Assembly: GCA_033762625.1 (NCBI GenBank)
Contig: JANRLI010000020.1
Coordinates: 1-46,695 of the forward strand
Direction of reading: 5' to 3'
DNA length: 46,695 nt
DNA from: Alphaproteobacteria bacterium
GTDB taxonomy: Bacteria > Pseudomonadota > Alphaproteobacteria > UBA9219 > RGZA01
Below, one piece after another: positions 1-9,132 of the stretch. The notes under the pieces are model-generated. The model saw only the letters and a list, made by a program, of their open reading frames with translations, made no database searches and was not told the DNA's origin. Every line of letters begins with the position of its first letter. Within the stretch, counting starts at the first letter, position 1. The position numbers were made by a program, and so were the translations under genes.

Positions 1-244
1 ATATAGCCCAATAAAACTAATCGTCCTTATCATAAACTATGGGCTTCAATTATTAACAAGATGTAAATAGGTTAGTGAATCAAGGGCTTCGGCGCAAATC
101 AACGTGTAAAAAATACATAATTTTCTTGCCTGTGCATCATGCGAATGCCATAGCTAATTACCACCTTGATTTGCCACGCCTTGATTCTAAAGCCTTTTCA
201 GTTTGTTTTCCTAAATCCCAGTTAAAAATTTGATGAGGAACCTC

Positions 245-1297
245 ATGTCTAACCGTTTAAAACTTCGCCCGATACTCGTGATATTCAGTATCGTTTTTTT
301 GGCAAGTCTGACTGCATGTGGTTCTGGATACCGCAATATCACGCTTGATACATCGCCGCGTGAAGTGGCAGCTGTGCGCAGCATCGCACTTGCATCAGTT
401 ACCGCGCGCCCCAGTGAAACACATGAAATGTTGCCATTGGCACGCGGTCATGTTGTTCGCGCACTGACCAAGTTCGAGAATGAAATTTTCGAATACCTGC
501 TGCTTAAAGGCTTTAATGTTGTAAACCCTGCGGTCAGCCGCGTGGCGTATACTCGCGAAACCGATTATGAAGATTTGTACATCGCCAATAGCCCTGAAAT
601 TCTAACCAATCTGCAAAGCGGCGCGGAATTCAAATTCCTTGCGAATAACATGAAGAAGCTGACGATGGTGCATACGCAGAAGCCAGCCGGCACCTTTACA
701 TCAAACGAGCATACGCCATCCCAATATAATTTGATGCCTTCGCTTAACCGTACACCAACCATTAATCAGGATCAGCAGGATATCGTAAGCAGTGCAAACA
801 CTCGCGTATTCCCGCAGCTTGAATTCGGTACGAATTTGTCAACGCCATCTATGACTGTTTTGGGCGGCGGCGATGATAATCGCTGGGCAACACAACCAAT
901 GCGCCGCGCAATCGGCGAAATCACCCACCGTATCGGCGCAGATGCCTATTTGTTGGTTGATGCGCATATGCGTTTATCACCGCGTGAAGAAGGTCCGATT
1001 TTGGCAGGTATGATTGGCGGCGGTACCCGTACCGTGGTGGTCGAAGGCACGACCATGTTGGTACGCAATGACGGCGCTATTCTTGCCGTTGAAACTTTCC
1101 GCGCAGACAGCGATGACCATATTAGTGGTGCAGAAGGTTCAGGTTCACGCCCACGCACATTCTCCGGCCTTGCACGGTTTGAGGGTAATTGGGGCAATCT
1201 GAATGATATGACGATGCAGGCCGTACGTAATGCTGCCTATCAAATTGCTGACAGACTGGTCAGCTATAAAGGCAAATACGCTGATGGCGATGATTAA
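245..1297 (+). CDS. Orphan outer-envelope lipoprotein, unknown function
   Basis: I do not recognise this family. The protein (350 residues from the ATG at 245) starts with a positively charged, hydrophobic signal peptide ending in the lipobox LTAC, so Cys25 should be lipidated and the mature protein anchored in the envelope. The ATG at 245 is preferred over the TTG at 230 and ATG at 233 because GAGGAA lies just before it. The body alternates predicted strands and helices, with a low-complexity Thr/Asn/Gln-rich middle (about residues 135-195) and a C-terminal half (IGADAYLLVDAHMRL, then a GGGTRTVVVEG stretch) loosely reminiscent of CsgG/FlgT-type lipoproteins; that resemblance is only an impression. 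It ends 18 bases before tatA and could be co-transcribed with the Tat genes. Confidence 0.75.
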   Translation: MSNRLKLRPILVIFSIVFLASLTACGSGYRNITLDTSPREVAAVRSIALASVTARPSETHEMLPLARGHVVRALTKFENEIFEYLLLKGFNVVNPAVSRVAYTRETDYEDLYIANSPEILTNLQSGAEFKFLANNMKKLTMVHTQKPAGTFTSNEHTPSQYNLMPSLNRTPTINQDQQDIVSSANTRVFPQLEFGTNLSTPSMTVLGGGDDNRWATQPMRRAIGEITHRIGADAYLLVDAHMRLSPREEGPILAGMIGGGTRTVVVEGTTMLVRNDGAILAVETFRADSDDHISGAEGSGSRPRTFSGLARFEGNWGNLNDMTMQAVRNAAYQIADRLVSYKGKYADGDD

Positions 1298-1315
1298 TTA
1301 GGAAAAGGCAATTTT

Positions 1316-1489
1316 ATGGGTCTTAGCTTCTGGCATTTGCTGATTGTTCTTGCGGTTATCCTGATCGTTTTTGGGGCAGGTAAGTTGCCCAATGTAATGG
1401 GTGATCTGGGCAAGGGTATCCGCAGCTTTAAAGAAGGCCTTGAAGGCAAGGACGGGGAAAACAAAAAACTTCCCGACGATAAAAAATAA
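1316..1489 (+). CDS. tatA: Sec-independent protein translocase subunit TatA
   Basis: A 57-residue protein. It has one N-terminal membrane helix (about residues 5-20), then the family hallmark FGAGKLP, an amphipathic helix (GDLGKGIRSFKEGLEG) and a short charged tail, which is the TatA/E plan. TatA oligomers form the variable pore through which folded twin-arginine substrates cross the inner membrane. It is short but within the range for the family. It is followed 18 bases later by tatB and then tatC, giving the usual A-B-C order. The short reading frame is easy to miss, but position, motif and order make it secure. A GGAAAAGG ribosome-binding site lies at about 1301-1308. Confidence 0.93.
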   Translation: MGLSFWHLLIVLAVILIVFGAGKLPNVMGDLGKGIRSFKEGLEGKDGENKKLPDDKK

Positions 1490-1507
1490 AATAATCCGGA
1501 TACTGTT

Positions 1508-1849
1508 ATGCTTGGACTTGCCTGGCCAGAATTATTGTTGATTGGCGCAGTCGCGGTAATTGCGATAGGGCCAAAAGATATTCCCCCCTTGATGCGTCAG
1601 GTGGGGGCGTGGTCACGCAAAGCGCGGCTGATGATGTATGATTTTCAAAAGCATTGGGATGATTTGCCCAATCAGGTCGATTTGGCATCCATGCAGCAGG
1701 AAGCCGACGATATTCAAAAAAAGGCTTTTGAAAAATACGGCGTCGATATTACCAAGGCCGAAGTGCAAAAGATTGAACCGGATGCTGATCAGCAGGAAGA
1801 CGAAGCGCATATTGCGGCGGCCAACGATAAAGCGAAGCCTGCACCATGA
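1508..1849 (+). CDS. tatB: Sec-independent protein translocase subunit TatB
   Basis: A 113-residue protein with the TatB N-terminus: LAWPELLLIGAVAVIAIGPKD, with the conserved membrane-proximal Glu (PE) and the GP hinge, followed by a long amphipathic helix (residues about 25-75) and an acidic, Ala/Lys-rich tail. TatB and TatC together form the receptor that binds twin-arginine signal peptides. The region after the hinge keeps PPLMRQVG where TatA has KLP, which separates the two paralogues. The stop codon overlaps the start of tatC by four bases (ATGA), implying translational coupling. Confidence 0.92.
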   Translation: MLGLAWPELLLIGAVAVIAIGPKDIPPLMRQVGAWSRKARLMMYDFQKHWDDLPNQVDLASMQQEADDIQKKAFEKYGVDITKAEVQKIEPDADQQEDEAHIAAANDKAKPAP

Positions 1850-2658
1850 CCGATTTGCCGCCAGAGCCAAGCAACGAAAAGAAAGATGAAATGCCGTTGC
1901 TGGCGCATCTGGTTGAATTGCGCAACCGTTTGGTGTGGTGCACGGCAGCGTTATTTATTGGCATTGTCGCCTGTTATTTCGTTTCGCAAGACATCTACAG
2001 TTTTCTGGTTGCGCCGCTGGCTGATGCCATGAAAGCGCAGGGCGCTGAAATGCCGCGCCGTCTGATTTATACGAACCTGACGGAAGCCTTTTTTACCTAT
2101 ATGGGCGTTGCCGTATGGGCGGGTTTTTTTATTACCGCGCCATTCATCCTAATTCAAATCTGGCGATTTATGGCGCCGGGACTATATGCGAATGAAAAAA
2201 ACATTATACGTCCTTATTTATTTCTGACGCCGTTTTTGTTTTATGCTGGCGCTGCGGCAGCCTATTATTTTGTATTTCCAGCCGCATGGCATTTTTTCCT
2301 CAGCTTTGAAAACAGCAGCGGCGCGGCGGGGCTACCCATTCAACTGGAAGCGCGGGTGGGGGACTATCTCAGCCTTGCGATGTCAATGATTTTAGCTTTT
2401 GGTTTTGCCTTCGAATTGCCGCTTGCGCTTATCCTGCTGGTGCATCTGGGCATATTGGGGGCTGAGCAATTGAAGAAATTCCGCCGTTTTGCCATTGTGA
2501 TTAACTTTATCATTGCTGCGGTTTTAACGCCGCCAGACGTGATTAGTCAGCTCTCCCTAGCCATACCGCTTTGCCTGCTTTATGAAGTAGCCATAGTGAT
2601 TGCAGGCATGATTGATAAAAAGAAGGCGGCGCAAAGCCGTGAAATAGCTAAGGTTTAA
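1846..2658 (+). CDS. tatC: Sec-independent protein translocase subunit TatC
   Basis: A 270-residue polytopic protein with six predicted membrane helices. The cytoplasmic N-terminus carries the conserved [13 protein letters not shown] signature that, with the first loop (LTEAFFTYM), forms the twin-arginine signal-peptide binding site. The helices end near residue 255, followed by a Lys-rich cytoplasmic tail. TatC is the core receptor of the Tat machinery. It overlaps tatB by four bases and is followed after two bases by serS, so tatABC-serS look like one transcript. In alphaproteobacteria tatABC directly before serS is a familiar arrangement. Confidence 0.95.
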   Translation: MTDLPPEPSNEKKDEMPLLAHLVELRNRLVWCTAALFIGIVACYFVSQDIYSFLVAPLADAMKAQGAEMPRRLIYTNLTEAFFTYMGVAVWAGFFITAPFILIQIWRFMAPGLYANEKNIIRPYLFLTPFLFYAGAAAAYYFVFPAAWHFFLSFENSSGAAGLPIQLEARVGDYLSLAMSMILAFGFAFELPLALILLVHLGILGAEQLKKFRRFAIVINFIIAAVLTPPDVISQLSLAIPLCLLYEVAIVIAGMIDKKKAAQSREIAKV

Positions 2659-2660
2659 AA

Positions 2661-3998
2661 ATGCACGATATAAAACTCATTCGCGATAATCCAAAAATTC
2701 TGGATAACGGTTTGGAACGCCGCAATTTGCCGCACCAAGCTGCCGAAGTCATCAAACTGGACGCAGAGCGCCGCGTCATTCAAACGCAATTGCAGGAAAT
2801 GCTGGCAAGGCGTAACGAACTGTCCAAGCAAATTGGCTATATGAAGCGCAGCGGCGAAGATGCTACAGCTCTTACCGACGAAGTTGCAAAGCTTAAAACG
2901 CTTGTTCCTGAACTCGAAGATCAAGAGCTGGTGGCAGCAGAAAAAATTGATAAGTTGCTTTCCACATTGCCAAATGTGCCCGCAGATGATGTGCCATATG
3001 GCAAAGATGAAAAAGCTAATCTGGAACTGCGCAAAGTGGGCGAGCCCCGCCGCGTTAATTTTGCCAAGGAACATTATGACATTGGCGAAAAACTTAAATT
3101 AATGGATTTTGATAATGCCGCGAAAATGTCCGGCGCGCGTTTCACGATTTTAAAGGGGCAATTGGCGCAATTGGAACGGGCGCTGGGCAATTTCATGCTG
3201 GACGTGCATACACGCGATTTTGGCTATACCGAAATTTCTCCGCCGTTGATGGTACGTCCAGAAATGATGTTTGGTACAGGGCAATTCCCTAAATTTTCAG
3301 ATGATCAGTTTTCAACCTATGCAGGCTACGCTTCAATTCCCACGACTGTAGCAAAAAATTGGGCAAATGATGGTGATATCAGGGTTGCGCCGCCTCTCTG
3401 GCTTATTCCAACCGCAGAAGTGCCCCTCACCAACATTGTCTATGACAGCATTGTGGAAGCTGAAGCGTTGCCATATCGTTTTGTAGCACGCACACCGTGT
3501 TTTCGCGCAGAAGCGGGCGCAGCAGGGCGCGATACGCGTGGCATGATCCGCCAGCATCAATTCTATAAAGTTGAGTTGGTGAGCATCACGACGCCAGAAC
3601 AATCGAATGCCGAGCATGAGCGGATGACCGATGCAGCGGAAACGATTTTGAAGAAGCTGGAAATCCCATTCCGTACCGTGTTGCTATGCACCGGCGATAT
3701 GGGTTTTTCTGCCAAGAAAACCTATGACATTGAAGCATGGTTGCCCGGGCAAAATGCATACCGTGAAATTTCATCCTGTTCCAACTGCGGTGATTTTCAA
3801 GCGCGCCGTATGAAGGCACGATTCCGCGCCAAGGGTGATAAAAATACGCAGTTTTTACATACGCTAAATGGCTCGGGCGTTGCTGTGGGCCGGGCGCTGA
3901 TTGCGGTTCTTGAAAATTACCAGCAAGATGATGGAAGTGTTTTGATTCCATCTGCCTTGAAACCTTATATGGGCGGCGTGGAAAAGATTACTGTGTAA
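2661..3998 (+). CDS. serS: Seryl-tRNA synthetase
   Basis: A 445-residue class II synthetase that charges tRNA-Ser (and tRNA-Sec where present) with serine. The first ~110 residues form the long helical hairpin (tRNA-binding coiled coil, rich in Glu/Lys/Leu). The catalytic domain shows motif 2 ([21 protein letters not shown]) and motif 3 ([18 protein letters not shown]), plus the TAEVPLTN loop that recognises serine. Length is normal for a bacterial enzyme. The ATG at 2661 follows the tatC stop by only two bases. Downstream comes an NlpD-like peptidase, as in many alphaproteobacteria, although the surE and pcm genes often found in between are absent here. Confidence 0.97.
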   Translation: MHDIKLIRDNPKILDNGLERRNLPHQAAEVIKLDAERRVIQTQLQEMLARRNELSKQIGYMKRSGEDATALTDEVAKLKTLVPELEDQELVAAEKIDKLLSTLPNVPADDVPYGKDEKANLELRKVGEPRRVNFAKEHYDIGEKLKLMDFDNAAKMSGARFTILKGQLAQLERALGNFMLDVHTRDFGYTEISPPLMVRPEMMFGTGQFPKFSDDQFSTYAGYASIPTTVAKNWANDGDIRVAPPLWLIPTAEVPLTNIVYDSIVEAEALPYRFVARTPCFRAEAGAAGRDTRGMIRQHQFYKVELVSITTPEQSNAEHERMTDAAETILKKLEIPFRTVLLCTGDMGFSAKKTYDIEAWLPGQNAYREISSCSNCGDFQARRMKARFRAKGDKNTQFLHTLNGSGVAVGRALIAVLENYQQDDGSVLIPSALKPYMGGVEKITV

Positions 3999-4026
3999 AA
4001 TCTCCACCGCTTAACCGCAAGGCCAA

Positions 4027-5265
4027 ATGCTTCGCCTCACTTTTATACATGTCTTGATGATTGCCTTGCTCGGCTTGTCGGCATGCGCGAGTGGCCCGCG
4101 CAATACAACCCCGTCATCATCGGTTTCAATCAAACCCGGAAGAACAGTCAGCGTACAGCAAGGCGAAACGCTGTATAGCTTTGCGCGGCGTAACAAGGTT
4201 TCGATGCGTGAGCTGATTGATTTAAATCGTCTGCAAGCGCCGTATCAGTTGACGTCAGGTACCACACTGCGGCTGCCAGCTTCTGATAGTGATCTGCCAT
4301 CGGTTGAATTGGGGCCCATTGCTGCCGAGAATGAGAAGGAATACAAGAAAAAGCATTCCGGTAAACCAAGAACCACTTATACCCAAGTCGCGCCAGACCC
4401 GATTACACCACAGCGTGCAGATGAATTGGCAGATGATACGCCCTATGCGCCGCGTTTAAATGGCCAACAATCAGCCTTGCAGGATGCAGCCAACCAGCAA
4501 TTTGATGCGCCGCCCTCACAGCAATATGCCGCGCGAACACCAACCAGCGCATTGAATTTGCAGCCCATGGTATTTGACAGAAAAAATAATCACTTGGCAA
4601 ATATGCCGAGACCAAGCACACCTGTGAATGTCGCTGTACCTGAAAAAACATTACCCCAGAAAACAGCAGATGAAAAACCGGTAACGCCGAAGGTGTCAGC
4701 GAGCAAATATGTACCACGTGATAAGCATGGCAAAGTAAAACAAGACCCGAATGAGGAGGGCAGCGAGCCATTGCCGCAACCCAAAGCTGCCGTTGTACCG
4801 CCACAATTGAAAGCACCAGAAGCAAAGAAGGTGGAAGTACCCCAAGATGATAGCGGCATGCATAGCCGCATTGAAAAGGGCGTGGAGCCCAAGAATTTCA
4901 TCTGGCCAGTGAATGGCACGATTATTTCAACCTTTGGCCCTAAATCAAATGGTCTAAATAATGATGGTATAAACATTGCTGTGCCACGCGGAACCCCCGT
5001 GGTGGCAGCCGATGGCGGCACCGTTGCCTATGCAGGCAGCGATATCCCGGGTTATGGCAACGTGGTTTTGGTGCGCCACCCTACAGGGCTTATGACCACT
5101 TATGCGCATTTAGACCGCATGTTTGTGCAGCAGGATATTGTGGTGGCCAAGGGCGATTTATTGGGCAGTGTAGGAACAACCGGCGGGGTTGATACGCCGC
5201 AACTGCATTTCGAAATCCGCCGCAATAAAGAAGCGCTGGATCCGTCAAAATATCTCTACAAATAG
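4027..5265 (+). CDS. NlpD-like lipoprotein with LysM and degenerate M23 (LytM) domains
   Basis: A 412-residue envelope lipoprotein. The signal peptide ends in LSAC (Cys20). A LysM peptidoglycan-binding domain follows (about residues 39-85: VQQGETLYSFARRNKVSMRE). A long Pro/Lys/Ala-rich linker (to ~285) leads to a C-terminal M23/LytM domain (about 290-410). Active LytM enzymes bind zinc through HxxxD and HxH. Here the first site reads NDGIN and the second QLH, so three of four ligands are lost, while YAHLD and LHFEIR remain recognisable. By analogy with NlpD, EnvC and DipM the domain is more likely an activator of cell-wall amidases during division than a hydrolase; that role is inferred. The stop abuts the convergent DUF815 gene. 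Confidence 0.88.
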   Translation: MLRLTFIHVLMIALLGLSACASGPRNTTPSSSVSIKPGRTVSVQQGETLYSFARRNKVSMRELIDLNRLQAPYQLTSGTTLRLPASDSDLPSVELGPIAAENEKEYKKKHSGKPRTTYTQVAPDPITPQRADELADDTPYAPRLNGQQSALQDAANQQFDAPPSQQYAARTPTSALNLQPMVFDRKNNHLANMPRPSTPVNVAVPEKTLPQKTADEKPVTPKVSASKYVPRDKHGKVKQDPNEEGSEPLPQPKAAVVPPQLKAPEAKKVEVPQDDSGMHSRIEKGVEPKNFIWPVNGTIISTFGPKSNGLNNDGINIAVPRGTPVVAADGGTVAYAGSDIPGYGNVVLVRHPTGLMTTYAHLDRMFVQQDIVVAKGDLLGSVGTTGGVDTPQLHFEIRRNKEALDPSKYLYK

Positions 5266-6138
5266 TTATAGCGGAATCTTAATTCCGGCTTTACCCGCAG
5301 CATCCTGAATAAATTGCCAAGCCACGCGGCCGGAACGCGCGCCGCGTGTGACTGACCATTCAATGGCTGCGGCGTGTAACGCCTCGCGCGATTGCGGCAG
5401 TTTAAGCCAATCGGCATAGCCATCAATAATCGCAAAAAAGGTCTGCTGGTCGCAGGGATGAAAGCCCAGCCACAGGCCAAAACGGTCAGACAGCGATACT
5501 TTTTCTTCAACGGCTTCGTATGGATTAATAGCAGTTGAACGCTCATTCTCAATCATATCGCGCGGCATTAAATGGCGGCGGTTTGATGTTGCGTAGATAA
5601 TGACGTTATCGGGGCGGCCTTCAAGTCCGCCCTCCAGCACAGCTTTTAATGATTTATAGCTGCTTTCATTTTCAGAGAATGACAAATCATCACAGAATAA
5701 AACAAAACGGCGTTTATCGCCGCGCAGCAACCGCAGCAACACGGGCAGGGTTGGAATATCCTCCCGGTGAATTTCAATCAGTGCGATAGAGTTAGGAATG
5801 TGTTTTAAAACATCTGCATGAATAGCTTTGATGAGAGAGCTTTTGCCCATACCGCGCGCACCCCACAACAACGCATTATTAGCGGACAAGCCCTTGGCGA
5901 ACTGCATCGTATTGTTCAAGAGGATTTCTTTTTGTAAATCGACACCCTGTATCAGCTTTAAGTCCACGCGCGAAACGCTTGATAATGCTTCTAATTGTTG
6001 CGTTTCACTTTGCCAGATACACGCATCACCTTTGGGAATATGCTTGGCTTGCGGCGCGGGCGGCTTCATGCGCTCCAGCGCTTCCGCAATACGGGCAAGA
6101 AGGGGCATTATTTCCTTATTGGGTGCTTCTTTATCCAT
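5266..6138 (-). CDS. DUF815-family P-loop AAA ATPase
   Basis: A 290-residue ATPase of the DUF815 family (PF05673). Walker A is GARGMGKSS (about residues 93-101), Walker B is FVLFCDDLSF (about 145-154), and a sensor-like YATSNRRHL stretch follows. The family is widespread in alphaproteobacteria, commonly close to nlpD-like genes, but its biochemical role is not established to my knowledge. The start codon overlaps the end of the upstream dehydratase gene by eight bases, so it is the third gene of a minus-strand operon after the WbpL- and WbpM-like genes. The stop codon directly abuts the stop of the M23 lipoprotein on the other strand. Confidence 0.9.
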   Translation of the reverse strand: MDKEAPNKEIMPLLARIAEALERMKPPAPQAKHIPKGDACIWQSETQQLEALSSVSRVDLKLIQGVDLQKEILLNNTMQFAKGLSANNALLWGARGMGKSSLIKAIHADVLKHIPNSIALIEIHREDIPTLPVLLRLLRGDKRRFVLFCDDLSFSENESSYKSLKAVLEGGLEGRPDNVIIYATSNRRHLMPRDMIENERSTAINPYEAVEEKVSLSDRFGLWLGFHPCDQQTFFAIIDGYADWLKLPQSREALHAAAIEWSVTRGARSGRVAWQFIQDAAGKAGIKIPL

Positions 6139-8050
6139 GCGCAGTTTTCTTTTGCGGCTCAGACTGCGCGCCTGTAAATTCCGGCACTAAATTGACAATC
6201 GCGCTGCGCAACACATGCTCATCCGTAGTGGCATCTTGGGCTTTGGTAGCGAGCGATGTGATGAAGCTATTCACATCATTAAATGGTTTTGGCGCAGCCG
6301 CGGCCAGATGAACACCATCCGCGCCAGACGGCGTCAGCTTTTCGCTGTCAGAAAATAATTCTTCGTACAACTTTTCACCTGGGCGCAAACCGGTATATAC
6401 AATTTTGATGTCTTCATCGGGTTTTAGTCCGGCAAGGCGTATCATCTGCTTTGCCAAATCGGCGATTTTCATGGGGTTGCCCATATCGAGCACCATGATT
6501 TTGCCGCGCTCCGTAATGCCGGTAGCCGCGTGTGCAGATGCCTGTAATACAAGTTCGACCGCTTCGCGCACGGTCATGAAATAGCGCGTAATATCAGGGT
6601 GCGTAACGGTAAGGGGCCCGCCCTTTGCCAATTGCGCCTGAAAGCGCGGAACAACCGAACCTGTAGAGCCCAGCACATTTCCAAATCGCACAGTCAGGAA
6701 ACGTGTCTTGCCGGAATTGTCGTGGTCAAAGGCCTGACAATAATGTTCGGCGATACGTTTGCTTGCACCCATCACATTGGCTGGGCGTACGGCTTTATCG
6801 GTTGAAATCAGCACCATCACATCGCTGTTATATTGTGCGGCCGCATCGGCAACATTCTTGGTGCCTAATACGTTGGTCAGTAATGTTTCACGCACATTGG
6901 CTTCTGCCATGGGCACATGCTTTAGTGCAGCAGCATGAAATACGATATTCGGTTTAAAGGTTGAGAAAATCTGGTTGATGCGTTGCGCATCGCGCACATC
7001 CGCAATCTGCGCATGAATGTTGAGCATTGGGAATGCCTCGCGCAGTTCCAGTTCAATTGCGTATAAATTAAATTCGCTGTTATCGACCAATATCAATTCA
7101 CTGGGCTTTAATGCGGCGATTTGGCGGCTTAATTCGCTGCCTATGGTGCCGCCAGAACCTGTGACCAATGCGCGTTTATGTTGCACAAAGGTAGTCATCG
7201 CGTTCCTGTCCAGTACGGTTTCTGCGCGGCCCAGTAAATCTTCCAGCGCAATCGGGCGGACATTCGAAAGCGAGCCGGCGTTTTCATGAAGCTCGGTAAT
7301 AGATGGAAGGCGCGACAGCGTGAGGCCGAGGGCCTGCGCTTCGGAAAGGAATTGTTCAAAACCTGGGCTGCGCCCAGCAACCTTGCTGATAATCAAACGG
7401 GCAGGGGCAAGGTTCTTGGCCTTCAAATCATTCACAACGCGCTTGAGGTCAGCCATATTGCCAAGAATGGAAACCGAGTGGATTTCACGGCCGGTGCGCG
7501 TGCCCTTTTCATCGAGCACACCCACGACATGATAAGGGGAAGCGCGGTCAGCAATTGCGCTTTGAATAAACAGCACTGCTTCATCGCTTGCGCCAACCAC
7601 CAGCACATTGGTGCGGTCTTGATGATTAGCATTCCAGAAACGGTCTAGGCGTCCTTCGCGCAGCAAACGCACAAACAGGCGCGAGCCGCTCATAAACGCA
7701 ACGAGTACGAACCAAACAATACCCGCAACCGAACGTGGCATACCATCCAGACGGGTGAGCAGGAATGAAACAGGAAGAAAGATCGCAACGGCAAATGTCA
7801 CGGCGCGCAGGATATTTCCCAAATCCCGAACAGATGTGTAACGCCATACGCCCCGGTAAACGCCGGTAATCGCAAATGCAAATATGCTGCTGGAAACGAA
7901 GAGCAGCATTTGAAGCAACCACGGTTCCGCAGGAATTTCGAACAGCCCGCCGCCAAGACGCAGGTACATGGCCACTGCAAATGTAAATGCAGCCATGAAT
8001 ACATCATGCACAAATGAAAATATGACGCGGTTGAAACGGGGCAATACCAT
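6131..8050 (-). CDS. WbpM/CapD-type membrane nucleotide-sugar 4,6-dehydratase
   Basis: A 639-residue polysaccharide-biosynthesis enzyme of the large membrane-bound FlaA1/WbpM/CapD class. Four predicted membrane helices occupy the first ~125 residues. A first nucleotide-binding fold (VLVVGASDEA) follows, then the catalytic SDR domain with the NAD(P)-binding TGSGGTIG at about residue 297. The active site reads STDKA then NVMGASKR. The Met in place of the usual catalytic Tyr is typical of the WbpM subgroup, which converts UDP-GlcNAc to a 4-keto-6-deoxy sugar. The product would feed synthesis of a dideoxy-amino sugar for lipid-linked glycan. The start overlaps the WbpL-like stop by one base (TAATG), matching the known functional pairing of such enzymes. 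The exact substrate cannot be read from sequence. Confidence 0.92.
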   Translation of the reverse strand: MVLPRFNRVIFSFVHDVFMAAFTFAVAMYLRLGGGLFEIPAEPWLLQMLLFVSSSIFAFAITGVYRGVWRYTSVRDLGNILRAVTFAVAIFLPVSFLLTRLDGMPRSVAGIVWFVLVAFMSGSRLFVRLLREGRLDRFWNANHQDRTNVLVVGASDEAVLFIQSAIADRASPYHVVGVLDEKGTRTGREIHSVSILGNMADLKRVVNDLKAKNLAPARLIISKVAGRSPGFEQFLSEAQALGLTLSRLPSITELHENAGSLSNVRPIALEDLLGRAETVLDRNAMTTFVQHKRALVTGSGGTIGSELSRQIAALKPSELILVDNSEFNLYAIELELREAFPMLNIHAQIADVRDAQRINQIFSTFKPNIVFHAAALKHVPMAEANVRETLLTNVLGTKNVADAAAQYNSDVMVLISTDKAVRPANVMGASKRIAEHYCQAFDHDNSGKTRFLTVRFGNVLGSTGSVVPRFQAQLAKGGPLTVTHPDITRYFMTVREAVELVLQASAHAATGITERGKIMVLDMGNPMKIADLAKQMIRLAGLKPDEDIKIVYTGLRPGEKLYEELFSDSEKLTPSGADGVHLAAAAPKPFNDVNSFITSLATKAQDATTDEHVLRSAIVNLVPEFTGAQSEPQKKTAHG

Positions 8051-9087
8051 TACTCGCTTAAATTGCCAGAGTTTAAAATACTAAGACGTTTTAGATACCA
8101 CAACAGCCCCAAGACAAGCAAAGGGGCCAATAAAAGCACCCAACTATTAATGGTGAGCGCGGTGATGGACAGCGCCAAAAGCCCAGCATTTGTTGCGATA
8201 ATTGCCCTTACCACTGGAACGGGGCTGCCAGCGCCCAATGCAGCTTGTTGGTAATAATGCTCGCGGTGTGCTTGCCAAAATTTCTGTTTTTTGAGAATGC
8301 GGCGGATAAGAGTGAGGCTTGCATCAAACGCATAATAAAGAGGTAAAGCGAGGGCAATTCCCAAATAGCCTTGGCTTGCCAGCAGCATCATTAAATAGCC
8401 AAGTAGAAAGCCAAGCGGAATGCTGCCCACATCACCCATAAATAATTTGGCGGGATGCCAATTCCAAATCAGAAAGCCAATTGCTGCACCGGTTAATGCA
8501 CTGGCGATAATGAACCCGATTTCTGGAATGCTTCCGGCTAACAAACCAGCAACAATAAAACCGATACTTACATGCATGGTTTGGGCACCCGTAATGCCAT
8601 CAATCCCATCCATGAAGTTCGTAAGATTAACAAACCATAGCCAAGCAAAACCAGCAACCACGCGGTCCAACCACAAAGGCAGTGCGCCCTGAAACACCAG
8701 ATCGGTAACCGGAAGGGACGCAAGCCCCAATCCAACGGCAAGCAAGTGCACCATGAAGCGTTCACGTGCGGGCAATGATTTTTTATCATCCAGCCATGAA
8801 ACGATAATCAGCCCTGCGACGGCTAATAACAGAAAAAGATGTTCGGCAAATTGGCCAGAATATATTTCATAAATAATCCAAACCGGTAATACAGTTAGCC
8901 ACAGCGCAATTCCGCCACCGCGTGGTACGGGCGCGGTGTGCATGCTTCGTTCATTTGGGTTATCAAGAATAGATGCTGCCAGTAAACGGTTACGCACCAT
9001 GCCGCATATAAACCATGAAATGACGGCCGTTAAAATAATGATCAGCGGTATGATAAACATGGCGCTGATATTACACAGGGCATCCAT
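8050..9087 (-). CDS. WbpL/WecA-like undecaprenyl-phosphate sugar-1-phosphate transferase
   Basis: A polytopic protein of the MraY/WecA/WbpL family, with about ten membrane helices. Family motifs in order are PRGGGIALW near the N-terminus, SWLDDKKSLPARER (the Asp-Asp motif), NFMDGIDGITG, FMGDVGSIPLGF and HREHYYQ. These enzymes move a sugar-1-phosphate (often a HexNAc or FucNAc) from UDP onto undecaprenyl phosphate at the inner face of the membrane, starting O-antigen or capsule assembly. The frame could open at the TTG at 9096, but the ATG at 9087 (345 residues) or 9060 is more likely; none has a strong ribosome-binding site. It leads an operon with the WbpM-like dehydratase and DUF815 ATPase, and diverges from a GT2 gene 45 bases away. 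Confidence 0.9.
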   Translation of the reverse strand: MDALCNISAMFIIPLIIILTAVISWFICGMVRNRLLAASILDNPNERSMHTAPVPRGGGIALWLTVLPVWIIYEIYSGQFAEHLFLLLAVAGLIIVSWLDDKKSLPARERFMVHLLAVGLGLASLPVTDLVFQGALPLWLDRVVAGFAWLWFVNLTNFMDGIDGITGAQTMHVSIGFIVAGLLAGSIPEIGFIIASALTGAAIGFLIWNWHPAKLFMGDVGSIPLGFLLGYLMMLLASQGYLGIALALPLYYAFDASLTLIRRILKKQKFWQAHREHYYQQAALGAGSPVPVVRAIIATNAGLLALSITALTINSWVLLLAPLLVLGLLWYLKRLSILNSGNLSE

Positions 9088-9132
9088 GAAACTCAATTGA
9101 CAGCCTATGCATAGCGGGTTAGGCCTTTGCGC

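Noticed and set aside
1-244. A gene or RNA in the first 244 bases
   Set aside because: No open frame with a start signal, no tRNA-like fold or terminator seen; I treat it as the promoter region of the lipoprotein gene.
2655-3074. A 139-codon minus-strand frame overlapping serS
   Set aside because: It is antisense to the serS coiled-coil region and has no start signal or family features.
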